Below are positions 1-13,900 of a stretch of 64,000 bases of DNA, piece after piece (the first letter of the stretch is position 1; each line of letters begins with the position of its first letter). The position numbers were made by a program, and so were the translations under genes. The notes below the pieces were generated by a model, which was given only the letters and a program-made list of their open reading frames with translations, made no database searches and was not told the origin of the DNA. This stretch comes from Pratylenchus scribneri (lineage: Eukaryota > Nematoda > Chromadorea > Rhabditida > Pratylenchidae): positions 992,001 through 1,056,000 of the forward strand of contig JAQSEB010000066.1 of assembly GCA_030063045.1 (NCBI GenBank), given 5' to 3'.

Positions 1-5
1 TTCAG

Positions 6-141
6 GGGAAAAGGCGCCATCGAGGCGGACAATTCTGACACTTTGGTGGACAGTGGGAGGAGAATAGGAATTGGGAAGGTTGGAAAAGGCGGAGAGAAAA
101 GTGGGAAAAGGTCATTTGGACGGGGAAGAAGGAGGCGATGA
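6..141 (+). CDS. Possible 3'-terminal coding exon of a gene left of the window
   Basis: The window opens with TTCAG, a good splice acceptor. From base 7 one frame is open for 44 codons and stops at TGA 139-141. The product starts GKGAIEADNSDTLVDSGRR and ends in a Gly/Arg/Lys-rich tail (KSGKRSFGRGRRRR). Codon choice is gene-like and the stretch lacks the A/T runs of the surrounding DNA. I do not recognise the protein. An in-frame GT at 78-79 (after GGGAAG) could instead splice this exon to 707-844, because both are phase 0 there. The basic tail would then be an alternative ending. It could also be chance, since the rest of the gene is outside the window. Confidence 0.35.
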
Positions 142-706
142 ATAACAACCGGCAAACACCAACCAAACCAAACCAACCCACTTGCATACCATTTTTCTTC
201 TTTCCCATCATTCATCCATTTTTAACGCTATTTCCCTCGAGCCAATAACCCAGAGCAACTAAAAAAAAATCGCCACAATTTTTCCAATCTCAAATATATA
301 TGATTGGATTGAGGAAAAGTATAATTTGTGCGCATTGAAAGCATTTTACCGTTAAAATATGCCATTTTTCCTAACAGATCTGGCATAAAATCGATGCGAA
401 AATATTCCCCTCTAAATCAATTTTTAAAGGGCGAAATCTGGCGGCTTATATTAATATTACATATATGGCTATAACCCTCTGGACAATATCAATCCAGCGG
501 AAATTGGCTTCAGTTAAAAATCCGCTCTTAAACAAAATTAAATTCCATTTTTGCACATTTCAGACATCCTTTATCCATTTCGAATGTCCACTTAATAATT
601 TTAATTAGAAAAATTCCAATTTTCATTTCCACCGTTTCAATGTCATTGTTTCCTGTCGCACTTAATCCAATTCAAACAAAAATTTATTTTTTCCTACCAA
701 TTTCAG
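142..706. other. AT-rich spacer or intron, no gene seen
   Basis: No convincing frame on either strand. If 6-77 and 707-844 belong to one transcript, most of this is an intron ending in a good polypyrimidine tract and TTTCAG at 701-706. Confidence 0.4.
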
Positions 707-844
707 AGGCCATCACTCGATGAAGCGCAGATGTTTGTTGGCCGGGGAGGAGGCTTGGCTTTTTCCGAACCCAAAGCAGTGTTGGGTACCCAAACAATCC
801 ACACATTCACTTCCCCCATTCGCCGCGCTCGAAGGCCCAAATGA
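707..844 (+). CDS. Possible last coding exon of a gene left of the window
   Basis: A pyrimidine-rich acceptor ending in CAATTTCAG precedes base 707. From there a frame of 45 codons reads RPSLDEAQMFVGRGGG..., ends ...SPIRRARRPK and stops at TGA 842-844. Base composition and codon choice (GGC, TTC, CCC, CGC) match the sure exons of this window rather than the neighbouring A/T-rich DNA. Phase 0 at its start matches the donor-like GTTGG at 78. No family was recognised. An adjacent frame is also open across part of it, so the reading frame is likely but not proven. Confidence 0.4.
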   Translation, partial: RPSLDEAQMFVGRGGGLAFSEPKAVLGTQTIHTFTSPIRRARRPK

Positions 845-3800
845 CCTCCTGCCCCGTCCCCAGAGGGAACGAACGCATTATTGACCCATCCAATCGGCTA
901 CCACTTCTTACCCATTTCTTTCTTTAACAATTTTCTGGCCATATGGCCATTGGCCTATAAGGCTTACTAAATTTTAAATAAATTCAAATGATTGATTTTC
1001 TACCTTCCTGACTTGACCTTTTAGGACTTCAAAATTTCAACTTTCTCCGGAATCGCCAAAAATGCCAATAAAAGTGCATAAATTTTACTTTACATCTTTC
1101 ATTTTGATGGATAGGTCAAAAGGAAAGAATGAGGGAGAAAGAATTGATGTACGGGATTGTGGTCATCAAATGATTTGGAATTTTTGAAGGCTTTGCCTTT
1201 GGCCTAATTCCCAATGGATTGCGCGCTCGACTCTCATCTAGGCCTTTGTTTTCCTTCCCATTTTCTTCATTATTCCCCATTTCCCCTCCTTTTTTGCCCC
1301 TTTTCTATCCAATATTCTTCAAAGTGGCCACATTGGATTCTTCTACGCCGCATTTTCCAGCAAAAATGGCCACTGGCTATATTTTCTCGCCCTTGGTTTC
1401 CCCCTCCTTTTATTGTTGAGCCCACAACCCACATTCCATCGGATGGAAGTGGGCGTCGATAATCCCCTCCCAATGCCACTGGCGTGGCCCAAGTCTACAG
1501 AGAGTAGCCACTAGCCATCCAATACTTTTTTTGGGGCAAGATCTTCAATTTTTTGACTCCATTTTTAAACAATTTTAGAATATTACATTAATCTCATTTT
1601 ATGCAAATTAACTTTTGCAATACCTAATAATCATAAAATTTCTCTCAAATGAATGGCAATTAATACTGTAATACTCCAAAAAATAGAAACTTATACAACC
1701 ATAAAGCTTTGTTGGGTGGACACAACAATTTCTAGAGCGAATCCGTATTTTAATCGAGGATAATCTCGGCTCCACCAACCACATATATGTTATCATTTCG
1801 GCTACGCTCATTTTCATTGAAAATTGTGCGAATTCATTAAATATAAAAATATTAATTTAAATTCATAAAATGACCAATTCGGCTTCTCCATTTTATTTCC
1901 AAAAATCCCTCCACAAAAATTCTCCAATTTCCAATCCATCATCCCATTTCACATCCAAATTCCATCTTCATTCTTCTCCAAAGTTCTTCCCGTCCATTTT
2001 CCTCCATAAATGGGCATTCCGGCCTTTCCCCATTTCATTCCTCTCCAAATGGACCTTTCCCCCCAGAGCCCAGTTATGTCCATGTCCATCTCACAGTCGA
2101 CTGTCGGTCTCTTTTAAACCCCAAAAATATTCTCTTTTTAATGGGAAATTTATGGGGAGAATATGGAAATCCTCCCTCCTAAAAATGCTGCGCGCCCTTT
2201 TCCCTCCATTCATTCATTCGGCTTTTTTGCGCACTTTTCAACACAAATAAGTTTAGCCATTATTCTATTTCATTTGGTTTTTTCTTTTGGCAACTTTTTT
2301 GGGTTGACTATTTTCCAATTAAGAAAGAAAAAGAATGCAAGAATTTTCCCTCAAAGGCTAAACCTAATTTGTTGTTTTTATTGGTTCCATGGATCCTGTT
2401 GATGAGGGAGATTTTCCTGGGGGAGCTCTTCTTTATATACTTTGTCCATTTCTTTTTCACACTTTACGCCCATCACAATTGTCTTGCACAGCAGCCGGAT
2501 TTTTTGATTGTGGTGGACCCCCCCCCCCCCCCCCCCCCCGTTACATTTGCATTTACGCCCACAGGGATATTTGATGCATAAAAGCGTTGAGTTGATGATG
2601 GGCCTAAAATCATAATAATTTGACTTGGCATCCACCAAAGAAAGCCCTCGGGGCGTCTAATGCGCATTTGAAGAAGAAGGGAAATTATTCGTTTTGGGCA
2701 AAATTGTCGCCTCTAAAAATATTCAACCAAGTGGCGGGTTTATTACAAGTTTTGACCATTTGCATAAGAAAGGCGCCAACAAAAATCCGCTTCTCTGTTT
2801 TGAATATTTTTATATATAAATATTTACTTCATTTTTTCCTAATTCTTATCAATTTTTCCCACATAAAATTATTTCATTCCGCTTTCCCCGCGTTCACCCA
2901 CCAAGGTCGCCCTTTCCTTGACCAAATCTTTTCCATTTTATTCATTCAAATGGAAAATAAAAAAAATAATTTCCCCAACTTTGCCTTGATTAAAAATGGT
3001 GGGAATTGCGCCAAATGCCACGTAAATTTAATAAGCATTTTCCTTTCACAAAATGACCATTTCCCTTCCATTGGCCGAATTAATTTTTTTCGCCTCCATC
3101 CCTTCATTCCCTTTGCTTGGCCAATTTCGATTTTACCCTCGGCCAATGGCCACAATTTTCCATTTCCATCCAATTTTCCGCCAACCCTTTGCGGTCATCC
3201 CTCTATCCCAGCCAAAGAAATGTATCAAATTCCAATTCGCCTACTTAAATTTAAAAGAAATTTTCCCATAAAAGTTGAATTTTTATAAAAAATATTAAAA
3301 AAATATATTTTCTAAATATCTTTGACGAGGATCCGGAATGAAAAATCTGCGTTAATTTAATAAAAAATTGGCCCTCAAAACATAGTCCTTTTTACTTAGG
3401 TCCCTCAATTCGGCTAATGAAAAGACGGTGAGCCCGAAATTTAGACTGAAAACCCCCAATTTGCCCCATTCATATTAATAATAAAAGCAAACCGCCTTTA
3501 CCCCTTTTCTCATCAATGCTGCTGCCTGCTGGTTGGCCTTAATCAGCATTCAAGCGTAAAACATCGCCGTCGGGGAAAAAATTCTCCTTAAAAAATTGTA
3601 TACACATGTAATCCCTCCTCTCGCCTATCCATAAGCCCACGAAATTTAATTGAATATTATATTAATTAATATTTAATTTTGACTAACTATAAATCCAAAG
3701 GCACATTTTTCCTTTAAATCGACAATTTTTTGCGCACAAATATCCATCGAAAATAGGTTTTTGTGCCTTTCATCGATCTCCATTCTCCCCTCCAGCCCCA

Positions 3801-6800
3801 AATCATTCATAATAATAATATTCCTTCGGCCATTCATTTGCCCCCCCACTTTCCATCCATCTGTCCACCGTCCGTCCACTCATCGCTTCACCGGCCTCTC
3901 GATGGCCTCGCGGCCTTCCTTCCTTCCTATTCCCCTTCATTCATTTCCCCATCCCGCATTATTCGGCCTTGCTTTTCCTTCCATTCCATTTTTATTTTTG
4001 CTATTCCCAAAATTGGCCATATTTTCCCTCCTTGGCCATATTCCCGTCATGGCCTTCTAATTTTGATGCTACCAAATGTTTTGTATGGCATTTTGTAAAC
4101 TTTATTATACACTAAATTATTTTATGCTAATTATTTAGCTGAAAATTCGATTTTATTTACCTTTTAATTTTATTGGCTATCATCAATTATTAATTATTAA
4201 GGCATTCATTTTAACTTTACAATTCCCTTCGCTTTTCTTCATTCCCACAATTGGCCATATTCCCATATATATATTCATCCCGTTTCGGTGATTTTCCATT
4301 CCCGCAAGCAAAAAATTGCCATCTGCCTAAAAAGTATCCATCCATTTGCTTCTTTCTTTCCTTTTCCATTCGTCCTTGTGGCCTTTTCAGCTGCTGTTTT
4401 TGGCCGAAAGCTGTCCCCCATTCCCTTTTGGCCACTTTCCTTTCCACCACCAACATTTGACCGCAAATTCCACCTTCTTTTCGTCCACTTTTCCTTCAAT
4501 TTTCAAAACAACAAATGTGTTATACATTCCCCTTTCTCATTCACCTCCATCTTTGTTAGCTATTTTCCCAGAAAACTGACTAAAAAATGGTTTGAAATTT
4601 TTTGCATTTTTTAGAGGAATGAAATGTTTCGAATGGGTGGAATTTTTTATGATTAATATAAAACTGTTTTAGCTTTATTTGTCAATTATTATAAGCAGAC
4701 CACTTTGTTTTCCATTCCTTTGGCCTAAATTTTCGTTTGACATGAGGATTAGCAAGAAAAATAGGCAAAATGGGGAACAACCCAACAATAACAATCGCCA
4801 ATGAATGAATGGGGTGAACAATTTTGTTGTCCATTTCCTTTTCGCCCATTGATTTATCCCTTTTATTATACGCCTCCTCTAATTTCAATTCAAGGACAAT
4901 TGAATGGAGAATGGGATTTGGCGAATTATGGGAAGGAAATTGGAAAGGGTAGGTTTGAAAGAAGCCCAAAACAAGAAAAAATAAAACCAATTAAAAAAGG
5001 CTAGAAATATAACAACATTTCAAATGCCTGATTTTAATGAGATTCAAAAATCAATTTTATTTCTGCAGAATTTGAAATATACCGAAAATATATCAATTTC
5101 CAGCCCTCATCCCTCTCTGCCCATAAAAATTCAAAAATATATTTCAAATATTTGCATTTCCTCTTCAATTACAACATAAAAAGCCGCCTAAGTGGCCATA
5201 AATTTAGTTTGATGTGATGTAAGAAAAACAAAAATAAAAACGTCCAAAAATCTAAAAAATGCCGCCATTTATATTTATGTCCCATCAAATGGATGTGCCG
5301 CCCTCCTTTTTAGCAAAGGACTTCATCGGCTTATGGCCTTTTCATCCTCTTTCCCCTTCGTTCCCATTCATTTTCCCTTCCTACTGGAAAAGTTCCTCGT
5401 TTGGCCTTTCGGTGAAAGGAAACAAAATGGAAGGAGGGAATATTAGAATAGTGGCTCCTCCCAATGTGCGGATTAATTCCACCCAAATGACCCCGTTGGG
5501 GCCATCTTTCCATTTCCAATGTGCCTCATTGGCCTTTGGCTTTTGTGCTTCCCTATTCCTCTCCCCATTTTGCCATTTGCCTTCCCGAATAATCTCCAAT
5601 TTTTCTGCAATTTTCTGTGCACGGCATGGCGCCACCACACAAAAACAATGTGGTGGCCAATGTCCCCCTTTTCCATTTAATCTCCTCCCTGTTCCATGCC
5701 AAAAACACAAATGAGTCTTGGGATGGATAAAAACATTCTCCTTTACTAAAAATGGAAGCAATGGAATTTAAACAAAGGGGGTGAGGGACAATAATGTCAT
5801 CGAAAAGCCAAACTTCTCAAAATTTTGTTCATTTTCCATTGTTAATTGACTCAATTTAATGAAAATTGAAAGAAAGACCCGCAAAAATAGAATGATTAAT
5901 TTGCTACCGAACAATAATAATTTCAAGTAAATGAAAATCTCATCCAATCATCAGTCCAAAAGTCTGTATGCCATTTTCTCGATGACCACCAATTTGTCCT
6001 CCTCCATCCGACCACCTTTTCCCCTCTTCTATACTGTTGCCAATTTGTTTGAGTGAAACATGGAAATGAAAGGGGAGGGGATTCTGAGTGACCTAAAAAG
6101 GGAATTCTGCCGGTTGTTTACCTTTTGGCGCCATCCACCCCCATTCGATTGACCATTCCTCCTTCCCCTTTTACATTTTGTAGGCTTCCTCCCCTCCCCC
6201 TCCATTCAATCCAAATTCCCTCTAATTTGCATATGTTTGTCCAGTGGCCACCCCCCATTGGCCCAAAGGTGACTTCCAGAGAGAAATTTGGTCTACATTT
6301 TAAGAGAAATTGGAGAAAAAATAAAAAAGACTCTCTAATTATCAGAAATAAACGTTGTCTTAATAATTTTAAATATCAATATAAAAATATTTTTGGCTTT
6401 TCAACAAATGATTATTCATGTTTTATTTATCAATCATATTTTTTCTTGCCTCCGTTCATTTGGCCATCATCCCACTTTTATGTCCATTCAATAAAAAATA
6501 TTCTTCCAGACGGCGGCTAGCTGACGGCTTCCATCCAATAATTTTTATTACCTTTACCACATTTTACGATGTAATTCTTTCAAATTAAATGAGAAAAATC
6601 AAATTGCCTCTGAATTTCTCTATTTTAAAAATCCAAAAATATCTTGACAAATAAAATACGGATCAATTGATATCCTTATCCTGGATGGATTCATATGTTA
6701 GCGCTAAAACTGAAATTTCAGCTAAAACTGAAATTAGCTAGCTAAAACTGAAATTCCTCTAACTGTCTGCCACACTCTCTAACATGCTCTCCTTTTCTTT

Positions 6801-7993
6801 CTTTCTTTATATTTCCTATGTCACTCTCACTTTTCTCTGCATCTCTAACCAAAAAAGTGAGAAATAGTGTGTGAATTTCAGTTTTAGCTAGCTAATTTCA
6901 GTTTTAGCGGGTTTCAGTTTTAGCGCCCACATATATATTAATCCAAAATCAAATTTGAATTTTATCCATCATTTTGGCCCATTTTCCTTCCCCTATTCTC
7001 CTTTAATTGGCCATTTTCATTGTTGGCCCACTCAAATGCCTCCAATTCCAATTCAAAACAATTTCCTTCTTCTAAACAATCCACTTCATTCAAGTATTCT
7101 TCCCCCATTTTTGGAAATAATTGGAAGGCCAATGGTCAATTTTTAGTGGCTTAATAAGAAATAATTAAATTTTATTATAATATAATTATTTTTTTTCAAA
7201 TTAATTAATTTTTCCCACAATTTCTGATTTATGAGCATTTTTATAAATTGCAGTTAAAAATTCAAAAAACATATTCCCTTCCACCTTAAAATTGGTCACA
7301 AATTAATAAAAATTAAATCATTTTTGAATAAAAATATTTTCGTGGATTGTTTTCAAAAATATTTCTATTAATGAATATTTCCAACTTAATTCGATTAAAA
7401 TTGAAATATATTGGAAATATGTGGTGTCATTGGCCATTCATTTTGTGTTTCCTCCATTCATTATGGCACCTCGAAAACAAGGCTAATTGGCATTGGCCGA
7501 CTTTCCGTCCATTTCCATTCCTTTCTTTCCTTCCAATTTCATTCCCCTTCTGCTGTGTTGTCCTTCGGGAATGTTTCGGGCAAAATAAAATCAATTTGGA
7601 GGCAATGTCCATTTCCAAAGGCCACCAATGGCCAAAATTGGACTTCTCCAAATGCGCGCAATAAAAACATTCAAATAAATTTTTGGGAATTGACCAAATT
7701 TATTTTTTTTTTAATTTTCAGAGATTAATTTATTAAAGATGATTTTTCGAATTAACGAATAATTTATGCGACGGCCAAAAAAGGGAAAAAGGAATAAAAA
7801 AAAAATTTTGTGGACAACAAAATTCTTGGCCATTTCCACGAGTTGGAAGCGTCCATCATAAAATTCCGTCATTGTCATCATCACCTTTCCCTCCAAATAT
7901 AAAAAATAATACGGGTTCATTCTTCGATGATTAATCATCACAAATTAATGAATTAAAAACAACGACCAAAATTGAAACCAAATTGATTAAAAA
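845..7993. other. Gene-poor region left of the cadherin
   Basis: About 7 kb without a supportable gene. It alternates A/T-rich stretches with pyrimidine-rich patches (many CCATTTCC/TTGGCC words) that give overlapping open frames on both strands without splice structure. It holds a run of 22 C at 2518-2539 and a foldback element at 6693-6934. The cadherin promoter and any non-coding first exon should lie in its right end, but no clear TATA box was found there. Confidence 0.5.
6693..6934. repeat. Foldback / MITE-like inverted repeat
   Basis: The left arm (6701-6755) and right arm (6873-6926) are near-perfect reverse complements of about 54 bases. Each is built from repeats of GCTAAAACTGAAA and contains the palindrome TTAGCTAGCTAA. 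The spacer of about 117 bases is pyrimidine-rich and has no ORF. Weaker complementarity (ATATGTxxGCGC) extends the arms outward by about 8 bases. No clean target-site duplication was found, so the transposon family is unknown. It may be an old non-autonomous element. Confidence 0.7.
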
Positions 7994-10900
7994 ATGATGA
8001 TTCGATTCATTGCACAATTTTTGCTCATTTTTGCCATTTTTTCCTCCGTTCAATTCATTGGCACAAATCCAAATCAAAAGAGGGAATGGCCACATCGGCA
8101 TCGACGTTATATAATAATACATATTTTAAAATTAATTTTAATTTAGTTCGACATAATCGAAGTCCACATCGTTCACTTTTTCCCTTTCCAACGTCCACAA
8201 CCCCAGTGGATTTTCAATTCACCGCTGCCCATTATAATTTGAGCGTTTACGAAAATTCAATCGGTAAAATTTGGGCATTGAAATTTTTTAAGAATTAATA
8301 AATTTGCTTTAAATAAATTAGGCCAACGAGCTATTGCCTCGTCGCCATCGAGTGCCCAAATGGTTGGAGTTTGGCTGCCCCGAGGCTATCATCAAATTCA
8401 ATTTCGCATAATTGAGGTCAATTCCAATTGGAAATGATTAATTAATAAAAATAAATTGAAGGGTGACAAAAACAATCGATTTGGAGTTTCGGCCAAAAGG
8501 CTGGGCAATTTTGCATTCCTTCAGTTGGAACATAAAGACCAAATGGATGTACTAAATCGAGAATTGCAACATCAATTCCAATTGGTGGTCAGGGCAACGG
8601 CAAAAAGACGGAAGGGATTGGCATTGGAAGCAACCGCCAGCGTAAATTAATTATTGATAAAAACATTTAATTAGAATTTATTTATTAAATTGGCCATTAG
8701 AATTTATTTATTATTTTTTTTATTCCACTCATATCAATTTATTTACATTGAATTTCATTAATTTCCTTTTTGTAGATCAATCTGGAAGTGTTGGACGAAA
8801 ATGACAATCCACCAATGTTTCGGGAATTGAATTATCAAGTCCAAATTGATCCTTCAACAATTGGCCCATTGAATGAACGGCTGGTCCAATTGGAGGCATT
8901 CGATGCGGATGAAGGCCAAAATGGCCAACTTTATTATTCCCTTGCCAAACCATCATCACATTTTTATATTGGTAAATTAATAATTAATTTTATTTTTATA
9001 TTATTTTTTCATTCAGAACCAAGAACTGGTTGGTTGCGCACATTTGCCCAATTTGATCCACAAAAAATGCCTTCCAATTCCACATTGGATGTTCGAATTG
9101 AGGATCGTGCCTCGCGCATTCAATTCCATCAAAAATCGCCAAATAATGGAGGGGAAGGGGAATTGACGGGCCACCAAATTGAGGCCCAACCAATGTTCGC
9201 CATTCGGAATAGGGCCACTGTGGAAATTGTTTTTTTGGAAGAAAATGAAACAGCAAAAATGAGAAGGCAAAAACCAAAGGTCCAAATTCCAAAAAGGGAT
9301 GAAGGAGGGATTAAATAAGAATGGGATTAACTTTTTAATTTAAGGCCACAAAAATTGGCTAACTTAAAAATTTTTTGAATATAGTATCGCTATAATTGTA
9401 TTGTTATCAATTTTCCTTTTTATTATTTTGAGTTTTTGTTTTATTCTTTTACAGAACATGAATGGATTTAGGCTCTCGGTTTTCTCTGAATTAAGGGAAA
9501 ATAAAATGATTTATCATAAATTTTCGAAAATTGAAGTTGACCATAAAAGTTAATTGAATTATTATAAAGAATTTAGTAGATTAATGAGTTATTGTTGCCT
9601 GAACTCAAAATTTGAAGATAGTCAAAAAGTATTTTGGAAATGAATAAACGATAAAAAAATAAATCCATATAGTATGAATAATCAAACTGCAATTTTTTAG
9701 CTCCATTTTCGGCAACTCAAATTTATGCCAATCCGCCATTCGCCCACCAAAGTTGGCACAATCCATTTGACACAAGAGGCGGAGGAGGATTCTGCCCTAA
9801 TCCATTTGGAATTGTCTCGCCATAATTCAGAATTTATTTGGAATTGTGCTCAAATTGAACGGCAAAATGCAGGGGAATTTGACCTTTGGTTGTGCCCACC
9901 TTTTCCAAAAGATGATTCGGAGGAAGAATCCACTTTGACCATTCGAATTTCCGTTTTCAGGTGGGATTATAATTCACTGATTCAAAAATAATTGAAAAAA
10001 TTATTAAATAGAATTTCCAAAATTGATGGGAGGAGGACGGCATTTGGCGATCAAGAATTCCAAATTAGGGTGGATTCAACAATTGGCCAAAAAATTTGGC
10101 TTGAAGGAGGAAATGATGGAGCGGAGAATGAAGGGCCAACGAAAATTCAAATAAATGAGACATTTCCCCTGGACATAGTCATTTGGCAATTCCACGCAAA
10201 TTTGAACCATGGAGACAAAAATAAAATTAGGTGAATCCAAAATTGAATCCACAAAAATATATTTTACCCAAAAAAGATTCAAAATTCAACGCCCAAATGG
10301 CCAGCAACCATCCAAATTTCCATTTGAATTGGACAAATTGAGTGGCCAACTTCGCCTCATCAAAATGCCATCATCCATTGGCCAAAAGGAATGGAATATT
10401 TCGGTGGTGGCCCAAATCGAAATGGGAACGGCACAAAAATCACTTCGACTCCAATCTGCGCCACAACATTTTCAAATTGTTTTGGCCGATTCCAATGATC
10501 ATTGCCCAGAATTTGGCCAAATTCCTCTTGGCCATTTGGTTCAATTGGAGGAAAGGCATTTGGCCCCGAAAATACCGAGTGATGCAATTATTTGGAGGGC
10601 AAAGGTGTGCAAGAATACATCATTATTTAATGTTAAAATCTATTTCAAGGCAACTGATCGTGATTTTGGTGAAAATGGCGAAATTGTATACAAATTGATG
10701 GTAGACCAATATGGAATTTTTGAAATGGATCCAATTGGTGGAGAGGTATATACAATTATTAAATTAAAATGAAATATAATGTTTTTTCAGCTCCTATTGA
10801 AGGGCATTTGGCCCTCAGAATTGGACCAAATTCGATTGAAAATTTTGGCAATGGATCGAGGATGGCCTCAATCCCAGCAAACACAATTGGAATTAATTAT

Positions 10901-13900
10901 TCAAAGACCTCAACAGGAAAATGGCAGAAATCAAAATGATAATTTCCAGGGAAGAGGTTATTAAATAATTTTTATTATTTTTTTTTAAAATCTAAAAATT
11001 TTCTAAAATAATTTGTCCAATTCAGCGGTTGATCAAAAAATGTTGCAAAGCACTTGCCAAATGCAAAATATCCATGCTCCCAAATTTTCCACTCCGATAG
11101 ATTCAATTATTGGTCAAATTGATCAAATGGCGCCCGAGGGAACGGTGAATATTTTTAATTTAATTTTAATTATTTTTATTTTCTTCATTTTTAGACAATT
11201 GGCCACATTTCCGCCTTTGATCGAGACGAATTTGGCCTAAATGGGATTGTCCAATATTGGCTTTTTGGCAATAATTCTGACCATTTTGGCCTTGACCCAA
11301 TCAGTGGCCGTCTATTTTTGAGGCGATCTTTGACTAAATTGTCAATGGAAAATTTACAAAAAATTAGTGGAGAATATTTGGATTTGCCAATTGAAGTAAT
11401 GGCCGCTGATTTTGCCGTTGGGCAAAATCAAAAAATGACAAAAGGCATATTCCGAGTGAAAATTCGAGGGCAAAATGTGCATTCACCGGTATAAAATATT
11501 TAATTTTAAATAAGCTCAAATATTTTATTTTAATACAATATAAATTATGTTGTAAAAATATTAAAAATTATTTATTTTCTTCAAAGATTTTCTCGCATTT
11601 TGCCTATCGAATCGCAGTGCGTGAAGGAAATCAACCCGGCCAAGAATTACTCAAATTGGAGGCAAAAGATGCGGATTGGGGCCAAAATGGCCAAATCGAA
11701 TTTCGAATGGCCTTGGAAATGGATTGGCTCTCAGTGGATCCGGATTCGGGCAAAATTAGGGCAGAAAGGCCACTGGATCGAGAGGGCGAATTGGGCGAAC
11801 AATTCACATTTATTGGTGGGTTGGATTTGGATATATTTAATTTTAATAAATTTTTAATGGAAAATTGCATTGAAATAAAATTAGAACCATAATTTTATAT
11901 TAAAATTATGAATTATTATTTTTGGAATAAAAATTAAAGAAAAAAGCAAATAGTGTAGGGAAAATTACGGTATTCTTCACTCCCAAAAAAGCCATTTAAT
12001 TCATTAAAAAGGGGAAAAATTTAAATTAAAAATAAAATTCATATGATCAATTCTAATAAAAATGCTAAAATTAATTTAAATTATACATTTTGTTGATATT
12101 TATTTAATTTTTGTATATTCCAGTGATGGCATTAGACCGTGGTTCACCTTCGAAAGTGGTATTCGCCAATGTGACCATTATTTTGGAGGACATCAATGAT
12201 CAAGCACCTCAATGTGCCCGCCCAGTCCAAACATTCAGAATGCCCGAGGATGGTCCAAATGGAATGATGGTTGGGATTGGGAATTGGAAAAATACCTGAT
12301 TAGATCACTTTTAATTTGTCCAAATATTTGACTAATTTTATCAGCAATTAATTATTTAATAAATAAATAAATATTTTAATTGAAGGTTGGCTGCATTGGT
12401 GCTTTTGATTTGGATGCGCCAAACTCAAAAAACAGTGAAATTCGATTTGAATTGATTCAGCCAAAAGCTGCCAATGGCATTTTTCCATTTCGAGTGGACC
12501 CAGAAACTGGATGCATTTTTGTGGATGCCGAAGAACCATTGGATTTTGAACAGCTACAAAAATATGAATTCACAGTCAAAGTGAGGAGAAATGGAAAAAA
12601 TTAATTTTAAAAATTAAATTGGAATTGAAAAAAGGGAAATATTTATTATAAGCGAATAAATGCTAATAAATTTGATTATTATTTCATTAGATAATATTTT
12701 AAAATAAATTCCCAAAATTTCAATAAAATAAATTCATCTATTTTTCACTCATTTTTTAGCCTCATGATTTGGGTTCGCCCCCACTTTCTTCCAAAAATGA
12801 TTGCAAAGTGGAAATTCAATTGGAAGACATTGTTGAAGGCAATCAGCCACCAAATTTTGCCGAAATTGCATTGGAAGCCAGCATTCACGAAAATAGTCCA
12901 CCCGGAACGGATGTCCTTCGAGTTCATGCAGAAAGAGGAAGAGGCCATTCCACGGATAGGCAAATTCGTTATCGACTCGTTAGAGGAAATGGATTTGGCC
13001 ATTTCACATTGAATTCATCAACGGGAATGGTCAGCACATTGAAAGGTTCATTAAAAGGGCGAAATAAGTTGATTTCCCCTTTTCAATTTAAATAGAATTG
13101 GACCATGAAGAACATCAGCAATTTTGGCTAACAATTCGCGCTGAGGATGGCCACAATCCCAGCTTCCATTCTCATCAGCATATTTTGGTTCGGGTGCTCA
13201 ACCAAAATGATCGACTGCCAATTTTCACTGCACCACTTTATGAGGCAATGATTGACGAAAATTGTGAGGAGAATAAAGTTGTGATGAAGGCAAGTTGGCA
13301 TATTAATTTTTGATAGAGGATACGTCTTATAGTCCTTATTCTCGGGACTAATCTTGTTTTGGGGCGAGAGTAGGCCTAAACCCTCGTCCCGGGTCTTCGC
13401 CGGGGGTCTAGCCAGTAGCCACCATGGCCAAGGAAGGGGAAGGCATTTATTAAATAGTATATTTATTTGTTGTGCGGAAAAATAATGATAACAGGATGTC
13501 ACAAAATGTGATGGAAAGTGAACATTTTATGGGGAAAAGAATGGGTTTAAAAGGCAGATTGGGGCAATATTTGATTGATAGGGTGACGGGGTGATTAGGC
13601 AAAAAGTGGGGGTACAGTACGATGAATATGAAAAGTCCTTGGGCATCATAGGCATTGACAACTTCCTTCTGATTTTAAAAGAATCACACCAAAATATTCA
13701 AAGATAGTAGAAAAAGAGCCAGGAATAAGTAAAAATTTGTACACTATTCTGATTATTTCAATATTTTCAGCCAATGGGAAAAGAGCTTAAATTTAAGCTA
13801 AGCATTAAAGCCATTGTAAATTTGAAGGCTACAAAAAATATATAAATTCTTTACAAAATTTCCTAATTTAGGTGGAAGCAACCGACGCGGATGAACAACG

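Noticed and set aside
5259..5761. Overlapping plus and minus frames of 126-151 residues
   Set aside because: Both arise in a pyrimidine-rich patch with mirror-image openness. No domain, signal or splice pattern decides for either.
10605..10649. In-frame 45-base stretch as coding cadherin sequence
   Set aside because: It has GT...AG ends, and its removal restores the normal repeat start WRAKATDRDFGENG.
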